From the NCBI RefSeq assembly GCF_029894335.1, contig NZ_JARXZC010000012.1, forward strand, positions 62,001-126,000: a DNA stretch of 64,000 bases. The letters are read 5' to 3'. Below, one piece after another: positions 1-7,891 of the stretch (the stretch's first letter is position 1; each line of letters starts with the position of its first letter). Source of the DNA: Kitasatospora sp. MAP5-34 (GTDB lineage Bacteria > Actinomycetota > Actinomycetes > Streptomycetales > Streptomycetaceae). The notes below the pieces were generated by a model. The model saw only the letters and a list, made by a program, of their open reading frames with translations, was not told the origin of the DNA and did no database searches. The position numbers and the translations under genes are program-made.

Positions 1-289
1 GCGCCGCGAGCGCCGTCCGGACGGCGTGTCCGGTGCCGTTCTGCTCCAGCTGCTCCGCCGTCCGCACCCCGGGGAAGTGCTCCGCCAGGTGCGCCTGCAC
101 CAGCTCGCGCAGGTGCCCGACCACCACGACCAGCTGCTGCGGCGTCAACTCCTGTGCGGCGGCGACCGCGTGGCCCACCAGCGACCGGCCGCAGACCTCG
201 TGCAGCACCTTGGGCAGGCTCTTCGACTTCATCCGAGTCCCGCCGCCTGCGGCGAGCACGATCACGGCAGCGGGGTTGTTGGCACTCAC
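1..289 (-). CDS. glmU: GlmU N-terminal part, bifunctional UDP-GlcNAc pyrophosphorylase/acetyltransferase (runs off the window)
   Basis: Only the first 96 codons are inside the window; the gene continues past base 1. The protein opens with a nucleotidyltransferase P-loop, AAGGGTRMKSKSLPKVLHE, followed by a Rossmann-like segment and QNGTGHAVRTAL, the uridyltransferase signature of GlmU. The enzyme makes UDP-N-acetylglucosamine in the cytoplasm for peptidoglycan and teichoic acid synthesis. I chose the GTG at 287-289 because the P-loop starts a few residues later and GAGGAG lies about ten bases upstream. A tRNA-Gln gene lies upstream on the same strand. The left-handed beta-helix acetyltransferase domain is expected outside the window and was not seen. 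Confidence 0.93.
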   Translation of the reverse strand, partial: MSANNPAAVIVLAAGGGTRMKSKSLPKVLHEVCGRSLVGHAVAAAQELTPQQLVVVVGHLRELVQAHLAEHFPGVRTAEQLEQNGTGHAVRTALAA

Positions 290-394
290 CGGTGGAGGCT
301 CCTCGGTCGGTTCGAGATGAGGGGAAGCACCCGAGTCTCGGACCGCACATCCGCCGACCAGGCGTTCCGAGGATAACCGGGCCGACAAAAGCGG

Positions 395-423
395 GAGGCC
401 AGGGCCCGAACGGCCCTGGCCTC
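395..423 (-). terminator. Hairpin downstream of tRNA-Gln
   Basis: A perfect 12-bp stem (395-406 with 412-423) closes a 5-base loop and starts nine bases after the tRNA-Gln 3' end. It has no U-tract, which is usual for this group. It probably ends the tRNA transcript before glmU. Confidence 0.7.
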
Positions 424-431
424 ACCACACG

Positions 432-504
432 CTCCGCCGGTAGGACTCGAACCTACACTGCAAGGCTCCAAAGGCCTGCGGGCTGCCAATTACCCCACGG
501 CGGA
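432..504 (-). tRNA. tRNA-Gln (anticodon TTG)
   Basis: The 73-base minus-strand sequence folds as a cloverleaf. The acceptor stem is 7 bp (498-504 with 433-439), the D loop contains AATTGGCA, the anticodon loop is CTTTGGA, and the T arm is GTAGG-TTCGAGT-CCTAC with discriminator G. Loop positions 34-36 read TTG. The first anticodon-stem pair is a C/T mismatch. CCA is not encoded. Confidence 0.9.
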
Positions 505-734
505 CAGCTGCTCAGACCTTACCGGAGTCTCCCCCGGGCTGTGTATCGACTATGCCTCCGAGTGGGATTCCGTTCCGCACGCCCCCGATCCGCGACGTGG
601 AGTTCCGCGCTCCCGTGCGCCCTGACGGCCAACCAGTCGGGCCGGCCGGGCCGAGCCCGATCGCCATCAGGTCGGGTGAATTTCGCGTAAGCCCCTCTCC
701 GTCCTGCGGCGACACGTCTTCCCTTCGGAGGCGG

Positions 735-804
735 CAGTACCTACGATGCCGTAAGTTACGCACACGTAAGTACTGCACTCCCGGTACTGCAGACGTAGGT
801 ACTG
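735..804. promoter_or_regulatory. Operator-like repeat array upstream of the desaturase gene
   Basis: The 325-bp gap 505-829 has no gene, but its last third is repetitive. CAGTACCTACG at 735-745 is the exact inverse of CGTAGGTACTG at 794-804. Between them are CGTAAGTACTG (765-775), the palindrome CGTAAGTTACG (750-760) and a half copy, GGTACTGC (783-790). Clustered half-sites just upstream of a desaturase start suggest cooperative repressor binding. The TetR gene at 1906 is the obvious candidate regulator; that link is inference. Confidence 0.55.
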
Positions 805-829
805 CCTCTCCCCCTCAAGGAACGCCTCC

Positions 830-1792
830 ATGACCATTCAGGCAAGCGAAGCGCGCCCCGGGGCCGCCGAACTCCCCCTCTCACAGATCTCCGCGACCCG
901 TGGCGGGGAGAAGCAGGGGGCCGCCGAGCGGATCACGCTGGGGCTCTTCATCGGGCTGCCGTTCGCGGCGCTGCTGGCCGCCGTGCCGGTGGCCTGGGGG
1001 TGGGGAGTCGGCTGGCTCGATCTGACGATCGGCGTGGTGATGTACTTCATCGCCTGCCACGGCATCACCATCGGCTTCCACCGGTACTTCACCCACGGCT
1101 CGTTCAAGGCCAACCGCGCGCTGGAGATCACCCTGGCGGTCGCCGGCAGCATGGCGATCGAGGGCCCGCTGGTCCGCTGGGTCGCCGACCACCGCAAGCA
1201 CCACCAGTTCAGCGACAAGGAGGGCGACCCGCACTCCCCGTGGCGCTACGGCGAGACCGTGCCCGCGCTGCTGAAGGGCCTGTGGTGGGCGCACATGGGC
1301 TGGCTCTTCGACGAGGAGCAGACCTCGCAGGCCAAGTACGCCCCCGACCTGGTGAAGGACCCCGCCATGCGGCGGATCTCCCGGCTGTTCTGGCTCTGGA
1401 CGCTGATCTCGATGCTGATCCCGCCGCTGGTCGGCGGACTGGTCACGATGTCCTGGCACGGCGCGCTGACCGCCTTCTTCTGGGGCTCGCTGGTCCGGGT
1501 GGCGCTGCTGCACCACGTGACCTGGTCGATCAACTCGATCTGCCACGCGATCGGCGAACGTCCGTTCAAGTCCCGGGACCGCTCCGGCAACGTCTGGTGG
1601 CTCGCGGTGCTCTCCTGCGGCGAGTCCTGGCACAACCTGCACCACGCCGACCCGACCTCCGCCCGGCACGGCGTGCTGCGCGGGCAGATCGACTCCTCCG
1701 CCCGGCTGATCCGCTGGTTCGAGCTGGCCGGCTGGGCGCAGGACGCCCGCTGGCCGGACGCGGAGCGGATCGCCGCCCGTCGCACCGCATGA
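830..1792 (+). CDS. Membrane acyl-CoA/acyl-lipid delta-9-type fatty acid desaturase
   Basis: The 320-aa protein has the three histidine boxes of membrane di-iron desaturases: HRYFTH (about residue 84), HRKHH (about 121) and HNLHH (about 268). Hydrophobic segments lie before the first box and between the second and third. Family members insert a cis double bond into saturated acyl chains at the membrane, using electrons from a ferredoxin-type partner, and so tune fluidity. The ATG at 830 is preceded by AAGGA. The repeat array 735-804 directly upstream and the TetR gene 113 bp downstream on the same strand suggest repression sensitive to acyl supply. The chain position oxidised cannot be read from sequence. 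Confidence 0.9.
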   Translation: MTIQASEARPGAAELPLSQISATRGGEKQGAAERITLGLFIGLPFAALLAAVPVAWGWGVGWLDLTIGVVMYFIACHGITIGFHRYFTHGSFKANRALEITLAVAGSMAIEGPLVRWVADHRKHHQFSDKEGDPHSPWRYGETVPALLKGLWWAHMGWLFDEEQTSQAKYAPDLVKDPAMRRISRLFWLWTLISMLIPPLVGGLVTMSWHGALTAFFWGSLVRVALLHHVTWSINSICHAIGERPFKSRDRSGNVWWLAVLSCGESWHNLHHADPTSARHGVLRGQIDSSARLIRWFELAGWAQDARWPDAERIAARRTA

Positions 1793-1905
1793 GCGAGCCC
1801 GGCGCGGGAGCCGACGGACGCGGCAGGGGAGATCAACGGGCGGCAAAGCCGCCGGCGCGAGAAACAGGGTGGGGTGCAGGCCGCTCCCTGCCGCATGATG
1901 TAGGG

Positions 1906-2634
1906 GTGAACGGGAGCAACGGAGACACCGCAGACGGCCACCAGACCGCACGGGCGGGGGCCGTCGGCGGTCCCGGCCCCCGTACCCGCCCCGCTGCCCC
2001 GGCCCGCACCACGAAGGGCGGCCGGGTCCGGATGACCGGCAAGCAGCGCCGCGAGCAGCTGCTGGAGATCGGCCGGTCGGTCTTCGCGGAGCGCGGGTAC
2101 GACGGCACCTCGGTCGAGGAGATCGCCGAGCGGGCGGGCGTCTCCAAGCCGGTGGTGTACGAGCACTTCGGCGGCAAGGAGGGGCTGTACGCGGTCGTCG
2201 TCGACCGCGAGATGCAGCTGCTGCTCGACATGGTCACGGGCGCACTGACCGGCGGGCACTCGCGGGAGCTGCTGGAACAGGCTGCGTTCGCACTGATGGA
2301 CTACATCGACACCTCCACCGACGGCTTCAAGATCCTGGTCCGGGACTCCCCCGTGGCGCAGGCCACCGGCACCTTCGCCTCGTTGATCAGCGACATCGCG
2401 ACCCAGGTCGAGGACATCCTCGGGCTGGAGTTCAAGGCCCGGGGCTTCGACGCCCGGCTCGCACCGATGTACTCGCAGATGCTGGTGGGCATGGTCGCGC
2501 TGACCGGGCAGTGGTGGCTGGAGGTGCGCAAGCCCGGGAAGGCCGAGGTGGCGGCCCACCTGGTGAACCTCGCCTGGCACGGCCTGGAGGGCATGGAGCG
2601 CCACCCCAAGCTGGTCGGCGACCGCCAGCAGTAG
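1906..2634 (+). CDS. TetR/AcrR-family transcriptional regulator
   Basis: The 242-aa protein has a low-complexity Ala/Pro/Arg-rich N-terminus (to about residue 40). A TetR DNA-binding domain follows (SVFAERGYDGTSVEEIAERA, VSKPVVYEHFGGKEGLY, about residues 55-95), then an all-helical ligand-binding domain. The GTG at 1906 is taken as the start; the ATG within RVRMTGKQRRE (about residue 43) is a plausible shorter start that still keeps the whole DNA-binding domain. It lies 113 bp after the desaturase gene in the same direction. I infer that it regulates that gene through the repeats at 735-804, possibly sensing acyl-CoA. No other target is visible. Confidence 0.85.
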   Translation: MNGSNGDTADGHQTARAGAVGGPGPRTRPAAPARTTKGGRVRMTGKQRREQLLEIGRSVFAERGYDGTSVEEIAERAGVSKPVVYEHFGGKEGLYAVVVDREMQLLLDMVTGALTGGHSRELLEQAAFALMDYIDTSTDGFKILVRDSPVAQATGTFASLISDIATQVEDILGLEFKARGFDARLAPMYSQMLVGMVALTGQWWLEVRKPGKAEVAAHLVNLAWHGLEGMERHPKLVGDRQQ

Positions 2635-2692
2635 GGCCCCACCGGGCTTCGGCCGGGCCTGCGTCACGTCGGGATCGTTCACCCCGGGTTTT

Positions 2693-2706
2693 TCTTGACG
2701 TCAAGA
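2693..2706. promoter_or_regulatory. Perfect palindrome, probable MarR autoregulatory operator
   Basis: TCTTGACGTCAAGA is a perfect 14-bp palindrome 38 bases before the MarR ATG. It contains TTGACG, a usable -35 hexamer, so a bound dimer would block polymerase. Autoregulation through such palindromes is typical of MarR genes; here it is inferred. Confidence 0.55.
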
Positions 2707-2744
2707 GGCTTCATATCGACACATCCCCCGATACACTGATCCAC

Positions 2745-3239
2745 ATGGAGGACGAGGTCGACCGCCTGGTCGCAGCATGGCGCCGAGAGCGCCCCGACCT
2801 CGACGTGGAACCACTTGAGGTGCTCAGCCGGGTCAGCAGGCTCGCCCGGCACCTCGACCGCGCCCGCCGCACCGCCTTCGCCGAGCACGGTCTCGAACCG
2901 TGGGAGTTCGACGTGCTGACGGCCCTGCGCCGGGCCGGCGCCCCCTACCAGCTCTCCCCCGGGCAGCTGCTCACCCAGACCCTGGTGACCTCCGGCACCA
3001 TGACCAACCGGATCGACCGCCTGACCGGCAAGGGCCTGGTCAAGCGCCTGCCCGACCCGGACGACCGGCGCGGCGTACTCGTCCGCCTCACCGGCGACGG
3101 CATGGACCGAGCGGACCAGGCCCTCGCCGGGCTGCTCGCGCACGAACGCGCCCTGCTCGCCGAACTCAGCTCCGGCCAGCGCAGCGACCTCGCCGGACTC
3201 CTCCGGCAGCTGGTCGCCCCCTTCGACAAGGCGAGCTGA
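2745..3239 (+). CDS. MarR-family transcriptional regulator
   Basis: The 164-aa protein has the MarR winged-helix core. LEPWEFDVLTALRRAGAPYQ leads into the recognition region LTSGTMTNRIDRLTGKGLV (here TLVTSGTMTNRIDRLTGKGL) and the wing PDPDDRRGVLVRLTGDG. Flanking helices (about residues 20-50 and 125-160) form the dimer interface. I chose the ATG at 2745 because it sits next to the upstream palindrome and matches the usual family length. It converges on the response-regulator gene at 3278 with only 38 bp between them. The ligand and distant targets are unknown. A palindrome at 2693-2706 suggests autoregulation. Confidence 0.87.
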   Translation: MEDEVDRLVAAWRRERPDLDVEPLEVLSRVSRLARHLDRARRTAFAEHGLEPWEFDVLTALRRAGAPYQLSPGQLLTQTLVTSGTMTNRIDRLTGKGLVKRLPDPDDRRGVLVRLTGDGMDRADQALAGLLAHERALLAELSSGQRSDLAGLLRQLVAPFDKAS

Positions 3240-3277
3240 GGCTCAGCCTTCCGTCTGTGGTTACCCAGGTGCCCTGG

Positions 3278-4105
3278 CTACGGCGTCCGCAAGGAGCTCG
3301 TGGGGTGAGCCTCCGAGGGGTTCACCCCGGCGCGGCGGGCCACCGCCACCGCGGCCAGGGTGGAGTGCACGCCCAACTTGCCGAGGACGTTCTGCATATG
3401 GGTGCGGACGGTGTGCGGCGAGAGGTAGAGCCGCTCGGCGACCGCCTGCCGCCCGAGACCGGCGACCATGCAGCGCAGCACCTCCTCCTCGCGCGGGGTG
3501 AGCGTCTCGACCAGCCGCTCGCTCTCCGTCCGGTCACGCCGGGCGGCCGTCAACTCCCGGACCACTCCGGTGAGTAGTGTCGGCGGCAGATGGGTCTCGT
3601 CGGCCAGCACACCACGGACCACCGTCAGCAGCCGGGCGAGCGAGCTGTCCTTGGCGACCCAGCCGCAGGCGCCCGCCTGGAGCGCGCGGACGGCGCGGCG
3701 CGGGTCGTCCTCGGCGGCCAGCACCACCGCGCGCAGCTCCGGATGGGTACGGCAGACCCTGGCCAGCAGCGCGATGCCGTCGACGGACGCCTGCGCTGCC
3801 CCGGCGGGCTGCCGTGGCGCGGGCGGGGCCGGTACGGCGGGCCCGGCGGGCAGGCCGGGGAGCATCGGGCGGCGCATCGGCTGCGGCGGTCTGCGGGACG
3901 GGGCTCCGCCGGGCGCGAGGTCCGCGTCGATGAGCACCACGTCGAAGGCGCGGCCCTCCGCGAGCGCACGCTCCAACGCCCGTTCGGCTGCGGCGGCACT
4001 ACCGGCGGCCCCGACCTCGATGTCCGGCTCGGCGGCGAGGGCTGCGGCGAGCGCCTCGGCGAAGATGCGGTGGTCGTCGACGACCAGGACGCGAATCCGG
4101 CCCAT
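3278..4105 (-). CDS. Orphan NarL/LuxR-type response regulator with a Pro-rich insertion
   Basis: The 275-aa protein joins a receiver domain (VLVVDDHRIFAEAL, acidic pair 10-11; phosphoacceptor Asp60 in VLIDADLAP) to a LuxR helix-turn-helix (LTPREEEVLRCMVAGLGRQ to SPHTVRTHMQNVLGKLGVHS, about 205-262). The conserved Lys is present in WVAKDSS. Residues 66-106, in the loop after the phosphosite, form a Pro/Arg/Ala-rich insertion absent from ordinary NarL proteins. The ATG at 4105 is preferred over the GTG one codon earlier because AGGGGAGG sits four bases upstream of it. No histidine kinase gene is nearby. It is co-oriented with galK, but 235 bp and a repeat element separate them. Confidence 0.85.
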   Translation of the reverse strand: MGRIRVLVVDDHRIFAEALAAALAAEPDIEVGAAGSAAAAERALERALAEGRAFDVVLIDADLAPGGAPSRRPPQPMRRPMLPGLPAGPAVPAPPAPRQPAGAAQASVDGIALLARVCRTHPELRAVVLAAEDDPRRAVRALQAGACGWVAKDSSLARLLTVVRGVLADETHLPPTLLTGVVRELTAARRDRTESERLVETLTPREEEVLRCMVAGLGRQAVAERLYLSPHTVRTHMQNVLGKLGVHSTLAAVAVARRAGVNPSEAHPTSSLRTP

Positions 4106-4230
4106 CACCCCTCCCCTGGTCAGGCTCCGCCACCACCGTACGGGGATTCCGTTGCCCCGGCAGGGGATTGACGAAGTCGACCGTACGCAATCGGGTGCCT
4201 ACCAGGGTTCACGTACAGAACCGGGTACCC

Positions 4231-4318
4231 CCAGGGGCGCGGGGCCCTGCTTGATTCACTGCGCGCGCGACCAGGGCACAACGCACGTACACAGTTGCGC
4301 ACGCCGTTCCCCGCGCCC
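4231..4318. repeat. Dispersed intergenic repeat, copy 1
   Basis: GGGGCGCGGGG (4234-4244) and its exact inverse (4307-4317) bracket about 60 bases containing a run of alternating GC. The arrangement (AGGGGCGCGGGG... to ...TTCCCCGCGCCCC) is the intergenic repeat I recognise from many Streptomyces genomes. It fills much of the 235-bp space between galK and the response regulator. A diverged second copy is at 11555-11645. It may fold as a long hairpin and stop galK transcription. Confidence 0.55.
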
Positions 4319-4340
4319 CCGAGGTGGTTGCCGTGAGTCG

Positions 4341-5471
4341 TCAGCCGACCCGCCGCGCCCCCGCAGCCGGGGTGGCCGCGAAGGTGCGGGGTGCGGCGTA
4401 GCCGGCGTCGCTGAAGGCGGTGGTGACGGCGGCGGCGACGTGGTCGAGGGTGCCGGCTTCGACCAGGGCGAGGACGGACCCGCCGAAACCGCCGCCGGTC
4501 ATCCGGGCGCCGAGGGCGCCCGCCGCCACGGCGGCTGCGACCGCGAGGTCGGTCTCGGGGCAGGAGACGCGGTAGTCGTCCCGCAGCGAGGCGTGGCCGG
4601 CGCTCAGGATCGGGCCCAGGGCGGCCAGGTCGCCCGCGTCCAGCCGGGCGACGGCCTGCTCGACCCGGACGTCCTCGGTGACCACGTGCCGTACCAGCGG
4701 CCGGAGTTCGGCGGGGAGCCGGTCGAGGGCCTGGGGGAGCCGGTCGGGCGGGAGGTCGCGCAGGGCGCGCAGGCCGAGCAGTTCGGCGGCCCGCTCACAG
4801 CCGGCCCGCAGTTCGGCGTAGGCGCCGTCGCCGAGGTCGTGCTTGACCCGGGTGTCGATGACGAGCAACCGCAGGCCCTGCCCGGCGAGGTCGAGCGGGA
4901 CGTGGCGGTGGGCGAGGTCCCGGGTGTCGAGGAAGAGGGCGGCGCCCTCGACGCAGCACATGGACGCCATCTGGTCCATCACCCCGCAGGGCACCCCGAC
5001 GAACGCGTTCTCGGCCCGCTGTGCGATCAGGGCGAGTTCGGGGCCGGTCAACTCGAGCTCGTACAGGTCGCGGTAGGCCGTGGCGACCACGCACTCCAGC
5101 GCGGCGGAGGAGGAGAGCCCGGCGCCGCTCGGGACGTCGCTGTCGAAGTGGAAGTCCGCGCCGCCGACGTCGTGCCCGGCCTCGCGCAGCGCCCAGACGA
5201 CAGCGGCCGGGTACGCGGCCCAGCCGGTGACACTGCCGGGTGCCAGCCCGTCCACCCGGAGTTCGGTGACCTCCCCGTCGCCCTGCTCGCTGAAGAGCCG
5301 CAGTACGCCGTCGTCCCGCCGCCGGGCGGTGGCCTTGGCGGCGTGCGGGAGGGCCACCGGGAGCACGAAGCCGTCGTTGTAGTCGGTGTGCTCGCCGATC
5401 AGGTTCACTCGGCCGGGCGCCGCCCAGACCCCGGTCGGGGTGGCACCGAACACGGACTGGAAATCAGCCAA
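4341..5471 (-). CDS. galK: Galactokinase
   Basis: The 376-aa GHMP kinase carries the galactokinase signature GRVNLIGEHTDYNDG (residues 20-34), the ATP loop PSGAGLSSSAALE (about 113-125) and RMTGGGFGGS near residue 330. It phosphorylates alpha-D-galactose to galactose-1-phosphate, the substrate of GalT. It is the last gene of galT-galE-galK. The start is a TTG at 5471-5469, preceded at seven bases by GGAGG, which lies inside the terminal repeat of the element 5477-5695. Without that element the TTG would lie one base after the galE stop. No upstream in-frame ATG or GTG is plausible. Confidence 0.95.
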   Translation of the reverse strand: MADFQSVFGATPTGVWAAPGRVNLIGEHTDYNDGFVLPVALPHAAKATARRRDDGVLRLFSEQGDGEVTELRVDGLAPGSVTGWAAYPAAVVWALREAGHDVGGADFHFDSDVPSGAGLSSSAALECVVATAYRDLYELELTGPELALIAQRAENAFVGVPCGVMDQMASMCCVEGAALFLDTRDLAHRHVPLDLAGQGLRLLVIDTRVKHDLGDGAYAELRAGCERAAELLGLRALRDLPPDRLPQALDRLPAELRPLVRHVVTEDVRVEQAVARLDAGDLAALGPILSAGHASLRDDYRVSCPETDLAVAAAVAAGALGARMTGGGFGGSVLALVEAGTLDHVAAAVTTAFSDAGYAAPRTFAATPAAGARRVG

Positions 5472-5476
5472 CTTAG

Positions 5477-5695
5477 GGCCTCCGGCAATTGGGGGGTGGG
5501 TGAAGGAGCGCCCGCCGCGCCGGCGGCAGGTGTCCGGGTGTCTGGGTCGGGCCGAGTCTGGGCGGTGCCGACGAGCGAGTAGCAGCAGCGCTGCGGCGAC
5601 TGAGGAGAAGCCGTCCAGGCGACAGCCCTGGGGGCACCTCCCGGCCGAAGGCTGGGGGAGCGTCGCGACGCTCCCCCAGCCAATTGCCGGCGGCC
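5477..5695. mobile_element. 219-bp MITE-like element inserted between galE and galK
   Basis: The element has 16-bp terminal inverted repeats, GGCCTCCGGCAATTGG (5477-5492) and the inverse of GGCCGCCGGCAATTGG (5680-5695), matching at 15 of 16 positions. It is flanked by 5-bp direct repeats CTTAG at 5472-5476 and 5696-5700. It has no coding sequence. A perfect 30-bp palindrome fills 5651-5680, next to a CTGGGGG-cacctccc motif common in actinomycete intergenic repeats. These are the marks of a non-autonomous transposed element. The insertion is exact at the galE stop/galK start junction. The internal palindrome could weaken read-through into galK. Confidence 0.75.
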
Positions 5696-5696
5696 C

Positions 5697-6659
5697 TTAG
5701 TTCTCCCTGAGGGCGAGAGTGAACTTCCACGCGTCCGCGACGATGTCGTCGAGCTCCGGACGGCTGGGGCGCCAGCCGAGGGCGTCGTGGGCGCGCTGGG
5801 CGGAGGCGACCAGGGTGGCGGGATCGCCGGGGCGGCGCTCGGTGGTGACGACCGGGATCTCGCGGCCCGTCACGCGGCGGACGGACTCGATCACCTCGCG
5901 GACGGAGAAGCCGCTGCCGTTGCCGAGGTTGCAGATCAGGTGCTCGCCGGCCTTGGCGGCGCCGAGCGCGAGCAGGTGCGCCTCGGCGAGGTCGGCGACG
6001 TGGATGTAGTCGCGGATGCAGGTGCCGTCGGGGGTCGGGTAGTCCTCGCCGAAGACCGAGATGTGCGGACGCTGGCCCAGCGCGGCCTGGAAGACCAGCG
6101 GGATCAGGTGCGACTCGGGCTCGTGCCGCTCGCCATAGGCGCCGTACGCGCCCGCGACGTTGAAGTAGCGGAGCGAGACGGCGGCCAGGCCGTGCGCGAC
6201 GGCCTCGCTGGTGATCAGGTGGTCGACGGCCAGCTTGGTGGCACCGTAGGTGTTGGTCGGCGAGGTCCGCGCGGTCTCCGCGATCGGCACCGACTCCGGC
6301 TCGCCGTAGACGGCGGCGGTGGAGGAGAAGACCAGCTTGCGGACGCCCGCCTTGCGCATGGCGCTGATCAGCTCCAGCGAGCCGGCCACGTTGTTGCGCC
6401 AGTACTTCTCCGGGTCGGCGACCGACTCGCCGACCTGGGAGGCGGCGGCGAAGTGCAGCACGCCGTCGTAGGAGGCGTCGAGGACGTCGGCCGCGTCCTG
6501 GATGCGGCCGCGCACGAACTCGGCGCCGACCGGGACGCCCTCGAGGAACCCGGTGGAGAGGTCGTCGAGAACGGTGACCTGGTGTCCGGCCTCCAGCAGG
6601 TGCGCGCCGACCACGCTTCCGACGTAACCGGCACCACCCGTGACCAGGTACTTACTCAT
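5697..6659 (-). CDS. galE: UDP-glucose 4-epimerase
   Basis: The 320-aa short-chain dehydrogenase-type protein begins with the NAD-binding motif TGGAGYVGS (residues 7-15). It has the catalytic Ser/Thr and YxxxK pair in [11 protein letters not shown] and [13 protein letters not shown], and the epimerase stretch [12 protein letters not shown]. It interconverts UDP-galactose and UDP-glucose. The start ATG (6659-6657) overlaps the galT stop by four bases (ATGA), so the two are probably translationally coupled. The TAA stop lies in the left-hand copy of the target duplication of the element at 5477-5695. Length is normal for the family. Confidence 0.95.
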   Translation of the reverse strand: MSKYLVTGGAGYVGSVVGAHLLEAGHQVTVLDDLSTGFLEGVPVGAEFVRGRIQDAADVLDASYDGVLHFAAASQVGESVADPEKYWRNNVAGSLELISAMRKAGVRKLVFSSTAAVYGEPESVPIAETARTSPTNTYGATKLAVDHLITSEAVAHGLAAVSLRYFNVAGAYGAYGERHEPESHLIPLVFQAALGQRPHISVFGEDYPTPDGTCIRDYIHVADLAEAHLLALGAAKAGEHLICNLGNGSGFSVREVIESVRRVTGREIPVVTTERRPGDPATLVASAQRAHDALGWRPSRPELDDIVADAWKFTLALREN

Positions 6660-7777
6660 GATGCGACCTCCCGCAGGCGCTGTGCCGCCGCCTCGGGCGA
6701 CACATCGTTGACGAACGCGTCCATGCCGGATTCGACCCCGGCGAGGAACTTGAGCTTGCCTACCGTACGACGGATCGTGAAGAGCTCCAGATGCAGTGCC
6801 AGCTCCTCCCCCATCAGGGCAGGTGCCTGGTGCCAGGCGGCGATGTACGGCGTCGGTGCGGTCCGCACGTTCCGGCCCGGATCGGGGCTCTGCCGGTCCT
6901 CGGTGAAGAGCCGGTCGAAGCGGCGCAGCAGTTCGAGGTAGACCGCCGGGAATTCGGCCCGTTCGGCGGCGCCGAGCCTGGTGAGGTCGGCGACCCGGCG
7001 GTTGGGGTAGAGGTGCACCTCGTACGGCCAGCGGGCGGCGAACGGTACGAACGCCGTCCAGTACTCCCCTGCCAGGACCACCCGTTCGGGATCGGCCCGC
7101 TCGGTGGTGACCAGGTCCTCGAAGAGGTTGCGGCCGGTCCGCTCCCGGTGCAGGGAGGCTTCGGCGATCATCTTGACGGTGCGCGGCGCGGCGAACGGGA
7201 ACGCGTAGATCTGGCCGTGCGGGTGGGCCAGTGTGACGCCGATCTCGGCGCCCCGGTTCTCGAAGCAGAACACCTGCTGGACGCCGGGGAGCGCGGAGAG
7301 TTCGGCCGTGCGGTCCGTCCAGGCTGCGAGCACCAGAGCGGCCTTCGCCTCGGTGAGGTCGGCGAAGGAGGAGCCGTGCTCGGCGGTGAAGCAGACCACC
7401 TCGCAGCGGCCGTTGCCGGCCGCCCGGGTGCGCAGCGGATCGTCGGAGCCGGTGATGTGGGCGACGGCGTCGGTGGCGAGGGCCGGGAAGCGGTTCTCGA
7501 AGACGACCACGTCGTAGTCGGCCGCCGGGACCTCGCTGAGCCGCCCGTCCCGGGAGGGGCAGAGCGGGCACTCGTCGGCGGGGGGGTGGTAGATCCGGCC
7601 CTGGCGGTGGGCCGCCACGGTGACCCAGTCGCCGGTGGCGGGGTCACGCCGGATCTCGGACAGTGCGCTGGTGGGCTCCAACGGGCGCGGGTCGGCGGCG
7701 TCACGGACCGCTGCGTCGTCCGCGTCGTAGTAGATGAGCTCGCGGCCGTCCGCGAGCTTGGTCGTGGTCTTCTTCAC
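6656..7777 (-). CDS. galT: Galactose-1-phosphate uridylyltransferase
   Basis: The 373-aa HIT-superfamily enzyme has the catalytic [11 protein letters not shown] motif (about residue 187) and ECPLCPSR, consistent with the N-terminal metal site of GalT. It transfers UMP from UDP-glucose to galactose-1-phosphate. The GTG at 7777 ([14 protein letters not shown]) is chosen because AAGG lies eight bases upstream and GGAGG closer in. A start about 25 codons further upstream would run into the promoter. It is the first gene of the gal operon. The promoter at 7804-7836 is immediately upstream. Confidence 0.93.
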   Translation of the reverse strand: MKKTTTKLADGRELIYYDADDAAVRDAADPRPLEPTSALSEIRRDPATGDWVTVAAHRQGRIYHPPADECPLCPSRDGRLSEVPAADYDVVVFENRFPALATDAVAHITGSDDPLRTRAAGNGRCEVVCFTAEHGSSFADLTEAKAALVLAAWTDRTAELSALPGVQQVFCFENRGAEIGVTLAHPHGQIYAFPFAAPRTVKMIAEASLHRERTGRNLFEDLVTTERADPERVVLAGEYWTAFVPFAARWPYEVHLYPNRRVADLTRLGAAERAEFPAVYLELLRRFDRLFTEDRQSPDPGRNVRTAPTPYIAAWHQAPALMGEELALHLELFTIRRTVGKLKFLAGVESGMDAFVNDVSPEAAAQRLREVAS

Positions 7778-7803
7778 GGCCTCCGCCTTCCTTTTACCGG
7801 CGG

Positions 7804-7836
7804 GAACATAATCAAACAGAATCCACCACAGGTCAA
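7804..7836 (-). promoter_or_regulatory. gal operon promoter with tandem operator-like repeats
   Basis: On the minus strand TTGACC (7836-7831) and GATTAT (7813-7808) are separated by exactly 17 bp. The spacer and -10 region hold two adjoining 10-mers, GATTCTGTTT (7823-7814) and GATTATGTTC (7813-7804), identical at 8 of 10 positions. The predicted start is about 25 bases before the galT GTG. The galactose-inducible, glucose-repressed galP1 promoter of Streptomyces is known to carry repeated hexamer operators. The match in type is suggestive; I did not compare the sequences. Confidence 0.6.
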
Positions 7837-7891
7837 CACCATGAGCGGGCACATGAGCCGGTTACGGCACTCGGGGGCGCCGGTGGAGCCG

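Noticed and set aside
1000..1905. Long plus-strand frame upstream of and fused to the TetR gene
   Set aside because: It reads through the desaturase gene in another frame and has no conserved sequence before 1906.
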